Below are positions 41,014 through 50,203 of a DNA stretch of 64,000 bases, in pieces; positions within the stretch are counted from its first letter, which is position 1; every line of letters begins with the position of its first letter. This DNA comes from Vibrio sp. MEBiC08052. GTDB lineage: Bacteria; Pseudomonadota; Gammaproteobacteria; Enterobacterales; Vibrionaceae. The stretch lies in the NCBI RefSeq assembly GCF_001506075.1, contig NZ_KQ947477.1, positions 44,836 to 108,835 on the forward strand. Direction: 5' to 3'. The notes beneath the pieces are model-generated. The model was not told the origin of the DNA. It was given only the letters and a program-made list of their open reading frames with translations, and did not search any database. Both the position numbers and the translations under genes were made by a program.

Positions 41014-42144
41014 CTATTTTTCATTATCTATCTCACTAGCCAACATATCCAACAATCGATTCACCGCAAAACCGGCGGCACCTTGTGCCCACATCCGTGA
41101 TTCAGTGAGAAAATGAAGCGGCGTCACTTGAGGCGTGACACGCAATCGGTATTTTTGAAAGCTCTGAAGAACTTGATCAAATAAAATGCGCGATACCGTT
41201 TGAGGTTCTGTGGTCAGATAAACAATATCAGGGTCAAAGGCAATGGATAAATTAGCCAAAGACACACCAAGGTGATGTCCTGCATTCGTCAGAGTCTCAA
41301 TCGCCATCGGGCTCGGGTTAAGCTCTAACTCCTGTAAAGTACGTGGCGGATTTTGCTTATCAATATCCGGGTCATGATGCAACAAATACTGCAAAATTGC
41401 CCGCGACGATGCCACGCTTTCTAATTCTCGTTCGGAACCATCGCCCAACAACCCATTCCCGATTTCACCGGCATTTCCATGACGACCGCGATATAACTGG
41501 CGATTAATAATAATCCCCGCACCGATCCCTTGACCAAAAGTAGCAATAATTGCTGATGAGGACTGCCCAATTTGGCCAAATACGACCGAAGCCAGTGCTA
41601 ATGCATTGGCATCATTTTCAATAAATACCGGAATCGAAAAACGCTCAGCCAACTGAGAAGCAATATCGACATTATTCCAGTCAAGCAAAAATGAACGTAA
41701 ACAGCGGCCAGAATCAGGATCAACAACCCCTGATATTGCAAGGCCAATGGCACCGATATTTCTATGTGACGCAGTAGATTTCATAAACTTAGCTAACGCG
41801 TCACCAAGCTGCTTTGGTGTTAACTTACCGGTTGAAATCTGTTGCTCACCAATCAAAGTACCGGCCAAGTCAGTCATCACAATAAGATTACGCTCTGTAT
41901 TAAGCTGAACGCCAATCACACATGTGAAATCAGGGTTAATCCCCAACAGCGTTTTCGGTCTTCCCATTGAGACCTTACGTAATCCTAACTCACGAATAAT
42001 ACCTTTGTTCAACAGCTTATTCGTCGCTTGGGAAACAGCTGACATACTCAGTGTACTCCGCACCTTTAAGTCAGATTGGCTAATGGAAGCATGTTCAACA
42101 ATCAAACGGAGTAAACGGGTCGTGATGGACGGTGGTGTCGGCAT
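41014..42144 (-). CDS. ROK-family transcriptional regulator (NagC/XylR/Mlc type)
   Basis: A 376-residue sugar-responsive regulator. The N-terminal winged helix (about 1-75) reads SISQSDLKVRSTLSMSAVSQATNKLL with GRPKTLL. The ROK domain has ALAISGVVDPDSG-type sequence (GLAISGVVD), FIENDANALAL, ATFGQGIGAGIIINRQLYRGRHGNAGEIGN, but the zinc CxCGxxGC motif typical of NagC and Mlc is not visible. It lies upstream of the kinase-like gene on the same strand and opposite the oxidoreductase, so it likely controls this 41-51 kb carbohydrate locus. The effector is unknown. Confidence 0.88.
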   Translation of the reverse strand: MPTPPSITTRLLRLIVEHASISQSDLKVRSTLSMSAVSQATNKLLNKGIIRELGLRKVSMGRPKTLLGINPDFTCVIGVQLNTERNLIVMTDLAGTLIGEQQISTGKLTPKQLGDALAKFMKSTASHRNIGAIGLAISGVVDPDSGRCLRSFLLDWNNVDIASQLAERFSIPVFIENDANALALASVVFGQIGQSSSAIIATFGQGIGAGIIINRQLYRGRHGNAGEIGNGLLGDGSERELESVASSRAILQYLLHHDPDIDKQNPPRTLQELELNPSPMAIETLTNAGHHLGVSLANLSIAFDPDIVYLTTEPQTVSRILFDQVLQSFQKYRLRVTPQVTPLHFLTESRMWAQGAAGFAVNRLLDMLASEIDNEK

Positions 42145-42187
42145 AATTCAACTCAAAATTATCGATTAGTTACGGAGCGTTCGTGCA

Positions 42188-43108
42188 TTATATGGATTCA
42201 CAGGACAAACGCGACAATATCAATGCGCCATCAAGCGCATCACCTTTGGCATCGATTAGAACAGCCTGATTACGAGCTGATAGCCATGGCACAATCGGCT
42301 TAGCCAGCCCACCCATCAAAGTCGCTCCGTTCTCACCTTGATGTGTTAAATAGTCCAGCATTTGATCTATTTCACTTGCGGTTTGCCGCACCAGTTGTGT
42401 TGCGACCGCATCGCCAAGTTCAGCGTAGTGAAAAATTACAGGCGCAAACTGGCCCCAATCGGCAGGCGTCGCGTTGGTTGACCAAGTCAGCATCTGTTCT
42501 GGCGAGTTGTCAAATTGACTCATGATTTCTCGGGTTAGGGCTGTCGGCTCAATTAAATGCTCATGAGCTTGTAGTGCATACCGAACCGCCCGGCGTCCTA
42601 AAATCGCACCGGAGCCTTGGTCTGCAAGGCTAAACCCCCACCCTCCGACTCGACTAAATTGCCTGCCATCCCATCTCACACCTTGGCTGCCTGTGCCTGT
42701 GATTAGCACGGCACCGCTCTCACCTAAGTGACCGCCGATACAAGCAATTTCCGCATCAGACACGACCTTCACATGTGCAAAACCTTGAAGTGCCTTATGA
42801 GCACACTGACGGTAGGACTCGACGTTGGCTCCCGCTAAGCCGAGCACCACACTAGTACAAGCAGAAGATTCAAAAGGCAAATTGGCCTGTAAGTAAACAT
42901 CAGCGATCAGACGGCTTACGGTTTCGAGTGCTTTATCAAATGCAGAATAAATATTGGCTGCCCCCGCTGCACATTCAGCGAGAATCTCACCATCGACATT
43001 CATTAAACGAGCTCGACATTTAGTGCCGCCACCATCCACACCAATAAAATATTGACAATCCAAATTGTGTTTCCCCTTGATACATGGTTGAAATGGGTCA
43101 CCTGCCAT
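42188..43108 (-). CDS. BadF/BadG-type ATPase, N-acetylglucosamine kinase-like
   Basis: A 306-residue sugar-kinase-fold protein. The phosphate-1 motif IGVDGGGTKCRA, the central LGLAGANVESYR, LITGTGSQGVRW (phosphate 2) and GWGFSLADQGSGAILGRRAVRYAL are the signature of the eukaryotic-type GlcNAc kinase and glucosamine kinase group in the BadF family. AAAGG lies 7 bases before the ATG. In this locus it presumably phosphorylates a sugar freed from the imported oligosaccharide; the exact sugar is not shown. Confidence 0.88.
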   Translation of the reverse strand: MAGDPFQPCIKGKHNLDCQYFIGVDGGGTKCRARLMNVDGEILAECAAGAANIYSAFDKALETVSRLIADVYLQANLPFESSACTSVVLGLAGANVESYRQCAHKALQGFAHVKVVSDAEIACIGGHLGESGAVLITGTGSQGVRWDGRQFSRVGGWGFSLADQGSGAILGRRAVRYALQAHEHLIEPTALTREIMSQFDNSPEQMLTWSTNATPADWGQFAPVIFHYAELGDAVATQLVRQTASEIDQMLDYLTHQGENGATLMGGLAKPIVPWLSARNQAVLIDAKGDALDGALILSRLSCESI

Positions 43109-43177
43109 TTGTAACCTTTAGCCAAAATAGAGAAAAATAACACCAATATCAACAAAAAAGATTTCATATAAAAAAAC

Positions 43178-43200
43178 TAAAAAAATAAATAAATAAATAA
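43178..43200. repeat. Short TAAA tandem tract
   Basis: Four or five TAAA units inside an AT-rich spacer, upstream of the kinase-like gene. Too short for clear phase-variable behaviour. Confidence 0.4.
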
Positions 43201-43260
43201 TATATTGATTTATATAAATATATTAAAAATCACAGCAAAAACATTTTATTAAAAATCTTT

Positions 43261-43285
43261 ATTTACTTTTTTTTGTGAAGTAAAT
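43261..43285. promoter_or_regulatory. Candidate operator of the ROK-regulated locus
   Basis: ATTTACTT-N9-AAGTAAAT: an 8-base perfect inverted repeat in the 265-base AT-rich gap between the kinase-like gene (-) and the oxidoreductase gene (+). A related arrangement (TTACTT ... AAGTAA, 14-base spacing) lies upstream of the binding-protein gene at 49163-49187. Confidence 0.45.
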
Positions 43286-43373
43286 AGGATAGATTAAATA
43301 ACGCTCATCTATTGAACAATTTGTCTTGCCAGAACCGAGCTTGGCTCATCACGTAACTGGTCAGGGAGGAAAA

Positions 43374-44522
43374 ATGAAAGTAGGGATAATTGGATTGGGG
43401 CATCGCCTTTCTCACGTTCTTAGAGACATGAGCAAAGCAGACCCAGACTTTTCAATCGCAGGTTATGTTGACCCCGTGCCAGCCGGACTACCAAATTTAC
43501 ACCAATTTGGCATAGAACCCGGCCAGTCTTATGAAAACCTTGAAGCAATGCTCAGTGCCGGAGGCTTTGATTTGCTGATGGTAGGTACACCCAATTTTAT
43601 GCATCTTGAGCATATTCGTGCTGGTTTACATGCTGGTTATACGGTATTTACGGAAAAGCCGGTCGTCATCGATCAGAAACAAAGTATTGAGCTAGCCAAA
43701 CTGGTAAAGGAGTACGGTGAAGATAAAATCATCGTGGGGCTGGTACTACGCTATTCACCGCTATATCAGGATTTAATCAGCGCTAAGAAACAAGGTACAC
43801 TGGGCGAAATCACTTCGATTGAAGCGACCGAACATATTCCTCCCCACCATGGTGCCTTTTTCATGCGAGACTGGCGCAGAATGGAGAAATACGCCGGACC
43901 TTATATTTTAGAAAAATGCTGCCATGACATCGACCTTTACCAAGGGCTCGTTGGTGAGCGCCCGGTACGCGTTGCCAGCTTCGGCGGTAGAAAATCATTT
44001 ACGCCCGAACATGCGCCGACAGGAGCCGTGACCACCGATTCCGAGATGTATCACACCAAGCCCAGCGGCTGGAATAGCACTAACGCCGTGTTTGATAGCG
44101 ATGCTGATATCATTGACTACCAAAATGCCATCATTGAATATCAAGGCGGTGCCACACTATCGTTTCATGCGAACTTAAATGTCCCTGATGAGTTCCGTCG
44201 TTTTTGCGTAATCGGTACCGACGGGATGGCGGAAGGTGATTTTGTCCGTAACTTTTTTAAAGTCCACGATGCCCGAACCACCAACTGTTTAACCGACAAG
44301 CAGTACGAAGGCACCGCTTATGATGGTCACTACGGCTCAGATGAATTAATGGCACAAGAAGTCGTTAATCACATGCTTCATGGTACACCGCTCAAAGTTT
44401 CTGTTGTGGATGCTCTGGAAGCGGGCTTAACGGCTATCATGATCGACCAGGCAAGAAAAAACAAAACCGTCATCGATATGACGGAATGTTGGGCTGAATT
44501 CGATAAAGCACTTGGACGCTAA
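43374..44522 (+). CDS. Gfo/Idh/MocA-family oxidoreductase
   Basis: An NAD(P)-dependent sugar oxidoreductase, 382 residues from the ATG at 43374 (GGGAGGA 5 bases upstream; the frame opens earlier at 43326). The N-terminal Rossmann fold reads MKVGIIGLGHR, then LLMVGTPNFMHLEHIRAGL and VFTEKPVVID with the catalytic EKP motif. The C-terminal beta domain includes YILEKCCHDIDLYQ with the active-site His-Asp. The substrate could be a uronate, inositol or amino sugar. It has its own terminator and is divergent from the kinase-like gene. Confidence 0.9.
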   Translation: MKVGIIGLGHRLSHVLRDMSKADPDFSIAGYVDPVPAGLPNLHQFGIEPGQSYENLEAMLSAGGFDLLMVGTPNFMHLEHIRAGLHAGYTVFTEKPVVIDQKQSIELAKLVKEYGEDKIIVGLVLRYSPLYQDLISAKKQGTLGEITSIEATEHIPPHHGAFFMRDWRRMEKYAGPYILEKCCHDIDLYQGLVGERPVRVASFGGRKSFTPEHAPTGAVTTDSEMYHTKPSGWNSTNAVFDSDADIIDYQNAIIEYQGGATLSFHANLNVPDEFRRFCVIGTDGMAEGDFVRNFFKVHDARTTNCLTDKQYEGTAYDGHYGSDELMAQEVVNHMLHGTPLKVSVVDALEAGLTAIMIDQARKNKTVIDMTECWAEFDKALGR

Positions 44523-44562
44523 CGACTTACAGTTGGCATTAGCAAAAACCATGTTCAAAATG

Positions 44563-44594
44563 AAGCCGCAGCATTGAGCTGCGGCTTTTGTTTT
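44563..44594 (+). terminator. Terminator after the Gfo/Idh gene
   Basis: AGCCGCAGC-ATTGA-GCTGCGGCT followed by TTTTGTTTT; a GC-rich 9-bp stem with a U tract. Confidence 0.9.
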
Positions 44595-44607
44595 ATCTAC
44601 ACTGACC

Positions 44608-45963
44608 TTATATTTGGACGTCCCCCTCCAAATCATGAACAAAGACGATTTTTTCCGGATTCCAACTTGCACCTTCTTGCTGAGTAAAACAGCAAGACTC
44701 TAACCTGATCTCCGTCTTACTGATGTTATGAGCAAACACGGCTGGTAATCCATTTGGGTAGTGCCAAACTCCCCAAGGACGAGTCTGTCCTTCTAATATG
44801 GTATAGGCATTGTCCATCCCTGAATTGTCACTTTGATGAGGGTTACATGGCGGACGAACGTCATAAGTACCACGATCAGGGTGATGATGCCCAAGTTGCT
44901 CTTGGCAGACGTTAAACAAACGAATGTCTTTAACCAACCCTGCCTGCTCGGCATGGAAGTTAATCGCACCTTCTGAACGAATTGTAATATTAGACATAGC
45001 AACATGTTCAATGACACCACAAGGGCGATCAGCCTGCCGTCTTTTGGCGGTGATATAGATAGAGTCAGCTTTCCCCCAATGACATGGCGCTGTAAACTTG
45101 GTTTCAATTGAAATATTGTCAAAGCTAATATTGCGAATCGCCCCGCCATCACGAGAAACCAACGCTAAGCCTCGATTTGAGTCACTGATAATGCAGTTGC
45201 TAAATTTGATATTGTTGAAATCATTGAAACTTTCGGTGCCTATTTTCAACGCAGAACTATGCGAGTGAATCAGGCAATTTTCGACTAAAATATTTTCGCA
45301 TGCCTGATCCATTCGAGCAGCTTTACGACTGGTTTTAAGGCATACGCCGTCATCGGCAGTGTGCAACTGACAACCACTGACGATAAAATGGCGGCAACCA
45401 TCTAAATCAATCGCATCGGTATTGGTGTATTTAAAGCTATTTTTCACCTTCACATGACCAATCCGTCCGTACTCACATGAGACCATATGCAATGTCCACA
45501 TTGGCGAATCAACAATGCTGATATCCTCGATCACTACATCGCTACACTCTTCAAAAATAACCGTACGAGGCCGTTCGGCATGTGGCTTACGATAACCAAG
45601 TTCATCCGCTATTGCAGCGTTATAAGCCGGTGCGTTACCATTGATCTTCCCTTGCCCCAAGAGCCCGACATTTTGCTTGCCTTTGGCAAAGATAAAACCG
45701 TAGTAACTCCCTTCCGCGACGACTTCACTCGCCCCCGCAGCAAAGTCGCTATAATTGGGAGAAGCAATTAACTCGGCCCCAGCACTTAAATACAGTGACA
45801 CATTGTTTTCTAAGCAAATACTGCCACTTAAATAGCGACCCGGAGGCACATACAAGATACCGCCGCCTTGTGCACTCACCGTTGCAATAGCCCGGCGAAA
45901 TACGTCAGTATTCAGGTTATGCCCATCGGCAATTGGGTGAAAATCTTTAAGATTGGTATACAT
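44608..45963 (-). CDS. GH28-family polysaccharide hydrolase (polygalacturonase-like)
   Basis: A right-handed beta-helix enzyme of 451 residues. N-terminal PPGRYLSGSICLENNVSLYLSAGAEL and GLLGQGKINGNAP are typical of cytoplasmic GH28 proteins. Catalytic motifs appear in order: NTDAIDLDGC, TADDGVCLKT with the paired Asp, and SHSSALKIGTES in place of the usual GHG...RIK blocks. No signal peptide is visible, so it acts on imported oligosaccharides, probably removing a galacturonate-type residue. The altered third and fourth motifs mean the specificity may differ from true polygalacturonases. It lies downstream of the ABC permease genes on the same strand. Confidence 0.85.
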   Translation of the reverse strand: MYTNLKDFHPIADGHNLNTDVFRRAIATVSAQGGGILYVPPGRYLSGSICLENNVSLYLSAGAELIASPNYSDFAAGASEVVAEGSYYGFIFAKGKQNVGLLGQGKINGNAPAYNAAIADELGYRKPHAERPRTVIFEECSDVVIEDISIVDSPMWTLHMVSCEYGRIGHVKVKNSFKYTNTDAIDLDGCRHFIVSGCQLHTADDGVCLKTSRKAARMDQACENILVENCLIHSHSSALKIGTESFNDFNNIKFSNCIISDSNRGLALVSRDGGAIRNISFDNISIETKFTAPCHWGKADSIYITAKRRQADRPCGVIEHVAMSNITIRSEGAINFHAEQAGLVKDIRLFNVCQEQLGHHHPDRGTYDVRPPCNPHQSDNSGMDNAYTILEGQTRPWGVWHYPNGLPAVFAHNISKTEIRLESCCFTQQEGASWNPEKIVFVHDLEGDVQI

Positions 45964-45986
45964 GATAATTCTCTTTGCTTCCTAGA

Positions 45987-46805
45987 TTATTTCACCGCAC
46001 CCTCAGTGACACCACTAATGAATTTTCTCTGGAATATCAAAAATATAACAATAAGCGGAAGAATAACGATCATGGCACCGGCCATCAGAACAGGGATGTT
46101 GATGGTATTCCTGTTCTGGAAAAACATCATCCCAATCGGTAGTGTTCGTAATTCTTCCTTATTGACTAACACCAACGGGATGAGGAACTCATTCCAAGTC
46201 CAGATAAATAGCAACAGTCCTAACGTTAATAAGGTCGGACGAATAGCCGGCAACAAAATTTTCCACAAAATAGTAAATCGTGGCGTGTTATCCATAACTG
46301 AAGCTTCAATGAGCTCTTTCGGTACTTGAGTAAACGCAGTCGCTATCATCAAAGTACTAAACGGAATTGAAAGTGCGATCTGAGGCAAAATAAGTGCTAA
46401 ATGGGTATTTATCAGTCCGAGCCAGTGCATTTCATGATACAGCGGAATCATAAATGCCTCAGAAGGCAAGACCATGCCAAGTGCAAGCAACAAAGCAAGA
46501 AAAGGCTTCCCGGGCAACTTCAAAAACGCGAATGCAAACCCCGATAAAGTACCAAGCGCCATACTGGCAATCACAACCGGAAATACGATCAAAAGCGAGT
46601 TCACAAAATATGTTTTAAAGTGTCCTTCCTGCCATGCAGACACATAATTGTGAAAGCTAAAATGCTCTGGAAGAGAGAAAAAACCTTGCAACATTTCCGA
46701 TTGAGACTTAAACGATGCCGATAGCACCAATAAAAACGGTGCGATGGTCAAAATGGCAAAAAACCATAGTAACATGCGAGATAACATGGGGTTATTCGAG
46801 GTCAT
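45987..46805 (-). CDS. ABC sugar permease, CUT1 MalG-like
   Basis: A 272-residue inner-membrane subunit with six helices. The EAA loop, which docks to the ATPase, appears as ELIEASVMDNTPRFTILWKILLPAIRP. The N-terminus and the SASFKSQSEM segment are usual in MalG/UgpE-type proteins. The start overlaps the upstream permease stop (TAATG), so the two are coupled. The ATPase partner is encoded separately at 50204. Confidence 0.93.
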   Translation of the reverse strand: MTSNNPMLSRMLLWFFAILTIAPFLLVLSASFKSQSEMLQGFFSLPEHFSFHNYVSAWQEGHFKTYFVNSLLIVFPVVIASMALGTLSGFAFAFLKLPGKPFLALLLALGMVLPSEAFMIPLYHEMHWLGLINTHLALILPQIALSIPFSTLMIATAFTQVPKELIEASVMDNTPRFTILWKILLPAIRPTLLTLGLLLFIWTWNEFLIPLVLVNKEELRTLPIGMMFFQNRNTINIPVLMAGAMIVILPLIVIFLIFQRKFISGVTEGAVK

Positions 46806-47677
46806 TAATGTCGCTCCCTAAGCACAAAATGCAGAAATCCATTTACCGCAAATACAATCGCCATACTGACCAAGGCAACGGCAGAAGCATAACCAAAGTG
46901 GTGCAAATCAAAACCCTGCTGGTACATATACATATTCGTAATTAAAGTTGATGTTCCCGGACCACCTTGGGTCATCACATAGATCAGATCAAACGCTTTC
47001 AAACTGGCAATAACGGTAAGAATCAAGGCAACACGGACTTCTGGCAGCAATGCCGGCAAAGTAATACGAATGAATTTTTTCCAGTGCGTTGAACCATCCA
47101 GTTCTGATGCTTCGTGAATTGACGGATCCATCCGTTGGATGCCCGACATAAAAAGAACTAAACAAAAACCAAAGAAATACCAAACCGCAACAAAGCCAGT
47201 CGCCGGAAGGGCCCAATCAAAATCCCCGAGCCAAGCTTTGGCCATTGACGGCATACCAATATATCTGAAAAATTGATCAATCGGCCCAAATGCCGGGTTA
47301 TAGAGCCAGCGCCAAACCACACCCAGCACTGCCATCGGCATAATATAAGGCATGAAAAACAAAATTCTCATCATGGTGAGCTCTTTTTTATTTTTCAATT
47401 CATTGAGAAAACTACACAGTATCAGCCCTAAGCCTATCGGTATAACGGTATAAAACCCCATCAGTTTGACGTTGTTACCGATCGCTATCCAAAATTTCGG
47501 ATCATTGAAAATCCCGATGAAATTTTGCAGACCGACATACACGGGATGGCTACCGCCATCCCATTCTGTCACGCTAACCCCCAGTGAGGTCATCAGTGGA
47601 AATAAAAGAAAAACGCAGTAAATAAACAATGAAGGTAATATATAGAGCGCATTTCTTGTAATAGAACGGTTGAGCAT
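46805..47677 (-). CDS. ABC sugar permease, CUT1 MalF-like
   Basis: A 290-residue permease with six membrane helices. The EAA loop is SIHEASELDGSTHWKKFIRITLPALLPEV. Further motifs are LFFMPYIMPMAVLGVVWRWLYNP and GGPGTSTLITNMYMYQQGF. I use the ATG at 47677, with AGGG 9 bases upstream, instead of a GTG two codons earlier. It forms the channel with the MalG-like subunit that follows. Confidence 0.93.
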   Translation of the reverse strand: MLNRSITRNALYILPSLFIYCVFLLFPLMTSLGVSVTEWDGGSHPVYVGLQNFIGIFNDPKFWIAIGNNVKLMGFYTVIPIGLGLILCSFLNELKNKKELTMMRILFFMPYIMPMAVLGVVWRWLYNPAFGPIDQFFRYIGMPSMAKAWLGDFDWALPATGFVAVWYFFGFCLVLFMSGIQRMDPSIHEASELDGSTHWKKFIRITLPALLPEVRVALILTVIASLKAFDLIYVMTQGGPGTSTLITNMYMYQQGFDLHHFGYASAVALVSMAIVFAVNGFLHFVLRERH

Positions 47678-47707
47678 GGTCACAATCCCTGTACGACAAG
47701 AGCTGGC

Positions 47708-47730
47708 CCGTAAGCGCCATGCGCTTACGG
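47708..47730 (-). other. Hairpin between binding-protein and permease genes
   Basis: CCGTAAGCGC-CAT-GCGCTTACGG, a 10-bp perfect stem. No T run; likely protects the upstream receptor mRNA from 3' decay, as REP-like elements do after malE. Confidence 0.6.
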
Positions 47731-47747
47731 CCTCACTGAGATAAAAA

Positions 47748-49073
47748 CTATTGGCGAAGAGACTTCATATAGCTTTGGTAATTTTCATCCAGATGATTCG
47801 ACAGTTGCTGCGGGGTAATTCTGTCCGCCATTAACATCTGTACATTTTCATTAAGCGTAGCCAGCATACTTGGCGTAGACCAGTCAACATAGTGACCCAG
47901 TGCATTATCCTTGTTCACTTGGACCCAAGCCGTATAAATATCACCAAGTAATTGATTATCTGCTGGTAAAACGACTTTATCCGCTTGAGCCGCTGGGAGG
48001 AAACCGTGGCTTAACCAATTCGCTGCCACTTCGCTTGAAACAAGATAATCGATAAACTTCGCAGCAGCTTGTTGCGCCTGTTCGGTGTTAGCGGTAGAGG
48101 TAATTGAAAAAGGTAAATCCGTGCCACCGACCATTAAAGGTTTATCGACGCCGTCAAATTTAGGCATGCCAATAAAATGGATATCTTTGTTCGCTTTAAA
48201 TTGACCGGAGTACCAAGTACCACTGATGAAGAATGCCGCTTGACCATTTTGAAATAACGTTGCTGCGTCATCCTTACCAATCCCTTGGAAACCCGGGAAA
48301 AAGTAACCTTTTTTATGCCAGCTTTGCATCAACTCAGCGGCATGTTCAAGCGCTGCATTTTTAAAAGTACCGCCTTTGCCGTAAATAAGCTTATCCAGAG
48401 ACTCACGTTTGCTGGCATCAATCTGGCTTTCCCAGATAGCACTTAACATTTGTTGCCCAGCGTTACCATCAAGTAACCCAAGCATGATTGGAGCGATACC
48501 TTTTGCTTTGAGTTTAGCCATATCCGCTTCAAATTCAGCCATCGTTTTTGGCACGGTAAGGCCGGCTTGATCAAGCAAAGCTTTGTTATAATACAAACCT
48601 ATCATTTCGCCCAGACAGGCAACGCCATACAATTCGCCGTCACCAAACTGGCCGCTTTTCGACCAGCGATTACGTTTTAAAATCGATTCAGGGAAGCTGG
48701 CTGTCCAGTGGTAAGTTTTGTCAAGATCGTCCATCGGTACTAACAAATTTTGCTTGACCAGAGCGCCCATATCGCCAACCCCTTGGTTAACCTGAGCAAC
48801 CTGAGGACCATCACCAGAAGTCAGTGCGAGTTTTAGCGGAATACGCATATCTGCAAAAGAGTGGATCGAACGTTCAACTGTTATGTCTGGATTCTGCTTG
48901 CTAAAGGTTTTAATCGCGTCTTGAATCACAGCCGATTGACTGGGGTAGTTATATATATCCCATGTATCCACAGTCGTTTTGGCTTGAGTCGAAAACGCCA
49001 AGCCTGACATAACAATTGGGGTGATTAGCGCACATATGTTCTTACGGTTAAAAAAGGGGAATTTACGATCCAT
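47748..49073 (-). CDS. ABC sugar-binding protein (CUT1, extracellular solute-binding family 1)
   Basis: Periplasmic receptor, 441 residues from the ATG at 49073 (GGAG 7 bases upstream). The signal peptide ends near STQAKTTVD. Family features include NPDITVERSIHSFADMRIPLKLALTSGDGPQVAQVNQG, GELYGVACLGEMIGLYYNKALLDQAGL, and AAFFISGTWYSGQF. It binds an oligosaccharide or monosaccharide and hands it to the two permeases. The GH28 enzyme in the same operon suggests an oligosaccharide rich in galacturonate-type residues, by inference. Confidence 0.93.
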   Translation of the reverse strand: MDRKFPFFNRKNICALITPIVMSGLAFSTQAKTTVDTWDIYNYPSQSAVIQDAIKTFSKQNPDITVERSIHSFADMRIPLKLALTSGDGPQVAQVNQGVGDMGALVKQNLLVPMDDLDKTYHWTASFPESILKRNRWSKSGQFGDGELYGVACLGEMIGLYYNKALLDQAGLTVPKTMAEFEADMAKLKAKGIAPIMLGLLDGNAGQQMLSAIWESQIDASKRESLDKLIYGKGGTFKNAALEHAAELMQSWHKKGYFFPGFQGIGKDDAATLFQNGQAAFFISGTWYSGQFKANKDIHFIGMPKFDGVDKPLMVGGTDLPFSITSTANTEQAQQAAAKFIDYLVSSEVAANWLSHGFLPAAQADKVVLPADNQLLGDIYTAWVQVNKDNALGHYVDWSTPSMLATLNENVQMLMADRITPQQLSNHLDENYQSYMKSLRQ

Positions 49074-49585
49074 GTGGAATCTCCAATAACACAACTCATC
49101 ATTTCACTAGACGAACCAAGCCTCACTTCCTGTACAAGTTTTCGCCTAACCCACGAATAGACTTACTTCTTTTTATAAACAAAGTAAAGTTTTATTTCAA
49201 AAATGTTAACAAAATTGTTGTCACGTCAAACTATCAATCAACCAAGTGAATGTTCGATTTATAGCACCTGCTCCGCATCGCCATTCCCCCCGATACCCGA
49301 CAAAAGCGCACCACCTTTAAATATACATATAACCCATTGTTAATTGAAACTTTTTGTAATATTCAAAAGAAATAAGTTCGGTTTCATATCAGAGTTCAAC
49401 GCTTAAAATCATATCGCTTCCCAGAGAATTTTTCATTTGAAATACCCGTTTGAAAATGAACAAAATTTCACCACAATGCACTTTACATATCCGTAATTAA
49501 ATCTTGCTTAATGCTTTTATTTATTATTTACTGAGAATTAAGTTGATTGATATTCACTCGAAAAGTACAGAAAAGGAGTTCTGTA
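49074..49585. promoter_or_regulatory. Divergent control region, binding protein / acetyltransferase-ATPase
   Basis: 512 bases without a gene, AT-rich. It contains the possible operator TTACTT...AAGTAA at 49163-49187 (compare 43261-43285) and a loose inverted repeat TTCATTT...AAATGAA near 49430-49460. It must carry promoters in both directions. No small ORF or RNA recognised. Confidence 0.4.
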
Positions 49586-50185
49586 ATGTCTACCCGCTGT
49601 TTTATTCGTCAGGCTCGCGTAGAAGATGAAGAAGCCCTTTATCAAATTTGTCTTAAAACCGCTAAGGCAGGTAATGATGCCAGTGATGTCTATAGCGACC
49701 CTCACTACCCCGGTCAACTATATGTGGTGCCTTATGCCCGTTTTGAACCTGAATTAGCATTTGTCCTAATCTGTAATGAACAAGTGGTCGGCTACGCTGT
49801 TGCGACTTCAAATACTCGGCAATTTGAACAGACTCTGGAAAATAAGTGGTGGCCGGTCCTGCGTCGGGCATACGCGAATCGCGAAGAGCAAAAGCCATTT
49901 GACAATAAGGTACTGAATCAGATTCGTCATCCTCATGTTGCCGCCCAAGAGCTCGTATCAAAATGGCCTGCCCACCTGCACATTAACTTACTTCCTCAAG
50001 TACAAAGCGGCGGATGGGGAAGTAAACTCATCAGTGCTGTGGTTGATGCCCTGCAGAAAAAGCAAGCCCCCGGAGTTCATTTAGGTGTGAGCCTACAAAA
50101 CGAAAAAGTGTGTGAATTTTATAAAAAACAAGGATTTACTCATATCATTCGCAGTAACGCGATCTATATGGGCCGCGAACTGTAA
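49586..50185 (+). CDS. GNAT acetyltransferase, OGA-type
   Basis: A 199-residue acetyltransferase of the Gcn5 family. The start at 49586 is set by AAGGAG 8 bases upstream; the frame opens earlier. DPHYPGQLYVVPYARFEPELAFVLICNEQVVGYAVA and TLENKWWPVLRRAY resemble the acetyltransferase-like domain of O-GlcNAcase proteins. The acetyl-CoA site is VQSGGWGSKLI, and LGVSLQNEKVCEFYKKQGF closes the fold. It is 18 bases upstream of the ABC ATPase gene, so it is probably expressed with sugar uptake. The acceptor may be an amino sugar or a protein lysine; this is not known. Confidence 0.85.
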   Translation: MSTRCFIRQARVEDEEALYQICLKTAKAGNDASDVYSDPHYPGQLYVVPYARFEPELAFVLICNEQVVGYAVATSNTRQFEQTLENKWWPVLRRAYANREEQKPFDNKVLNQIRHPHVAAQELVSKWPAHLHINLLPQVQSGGWGSKLISAVVDALQKKQAPGVHLGVSLQNEKVCEFYKKQGFTHIIRSNAIYMGREL

Positions 50186-50203
50186 TGCATAGGAAGGCAG
50201 AAA

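Noticed and set aside
43178..43200. TAAA repeat as a phase-variation switch
   Set aside because: Only four or five units in a promoter-distant AT-rich spacer, too few to support slippage control.
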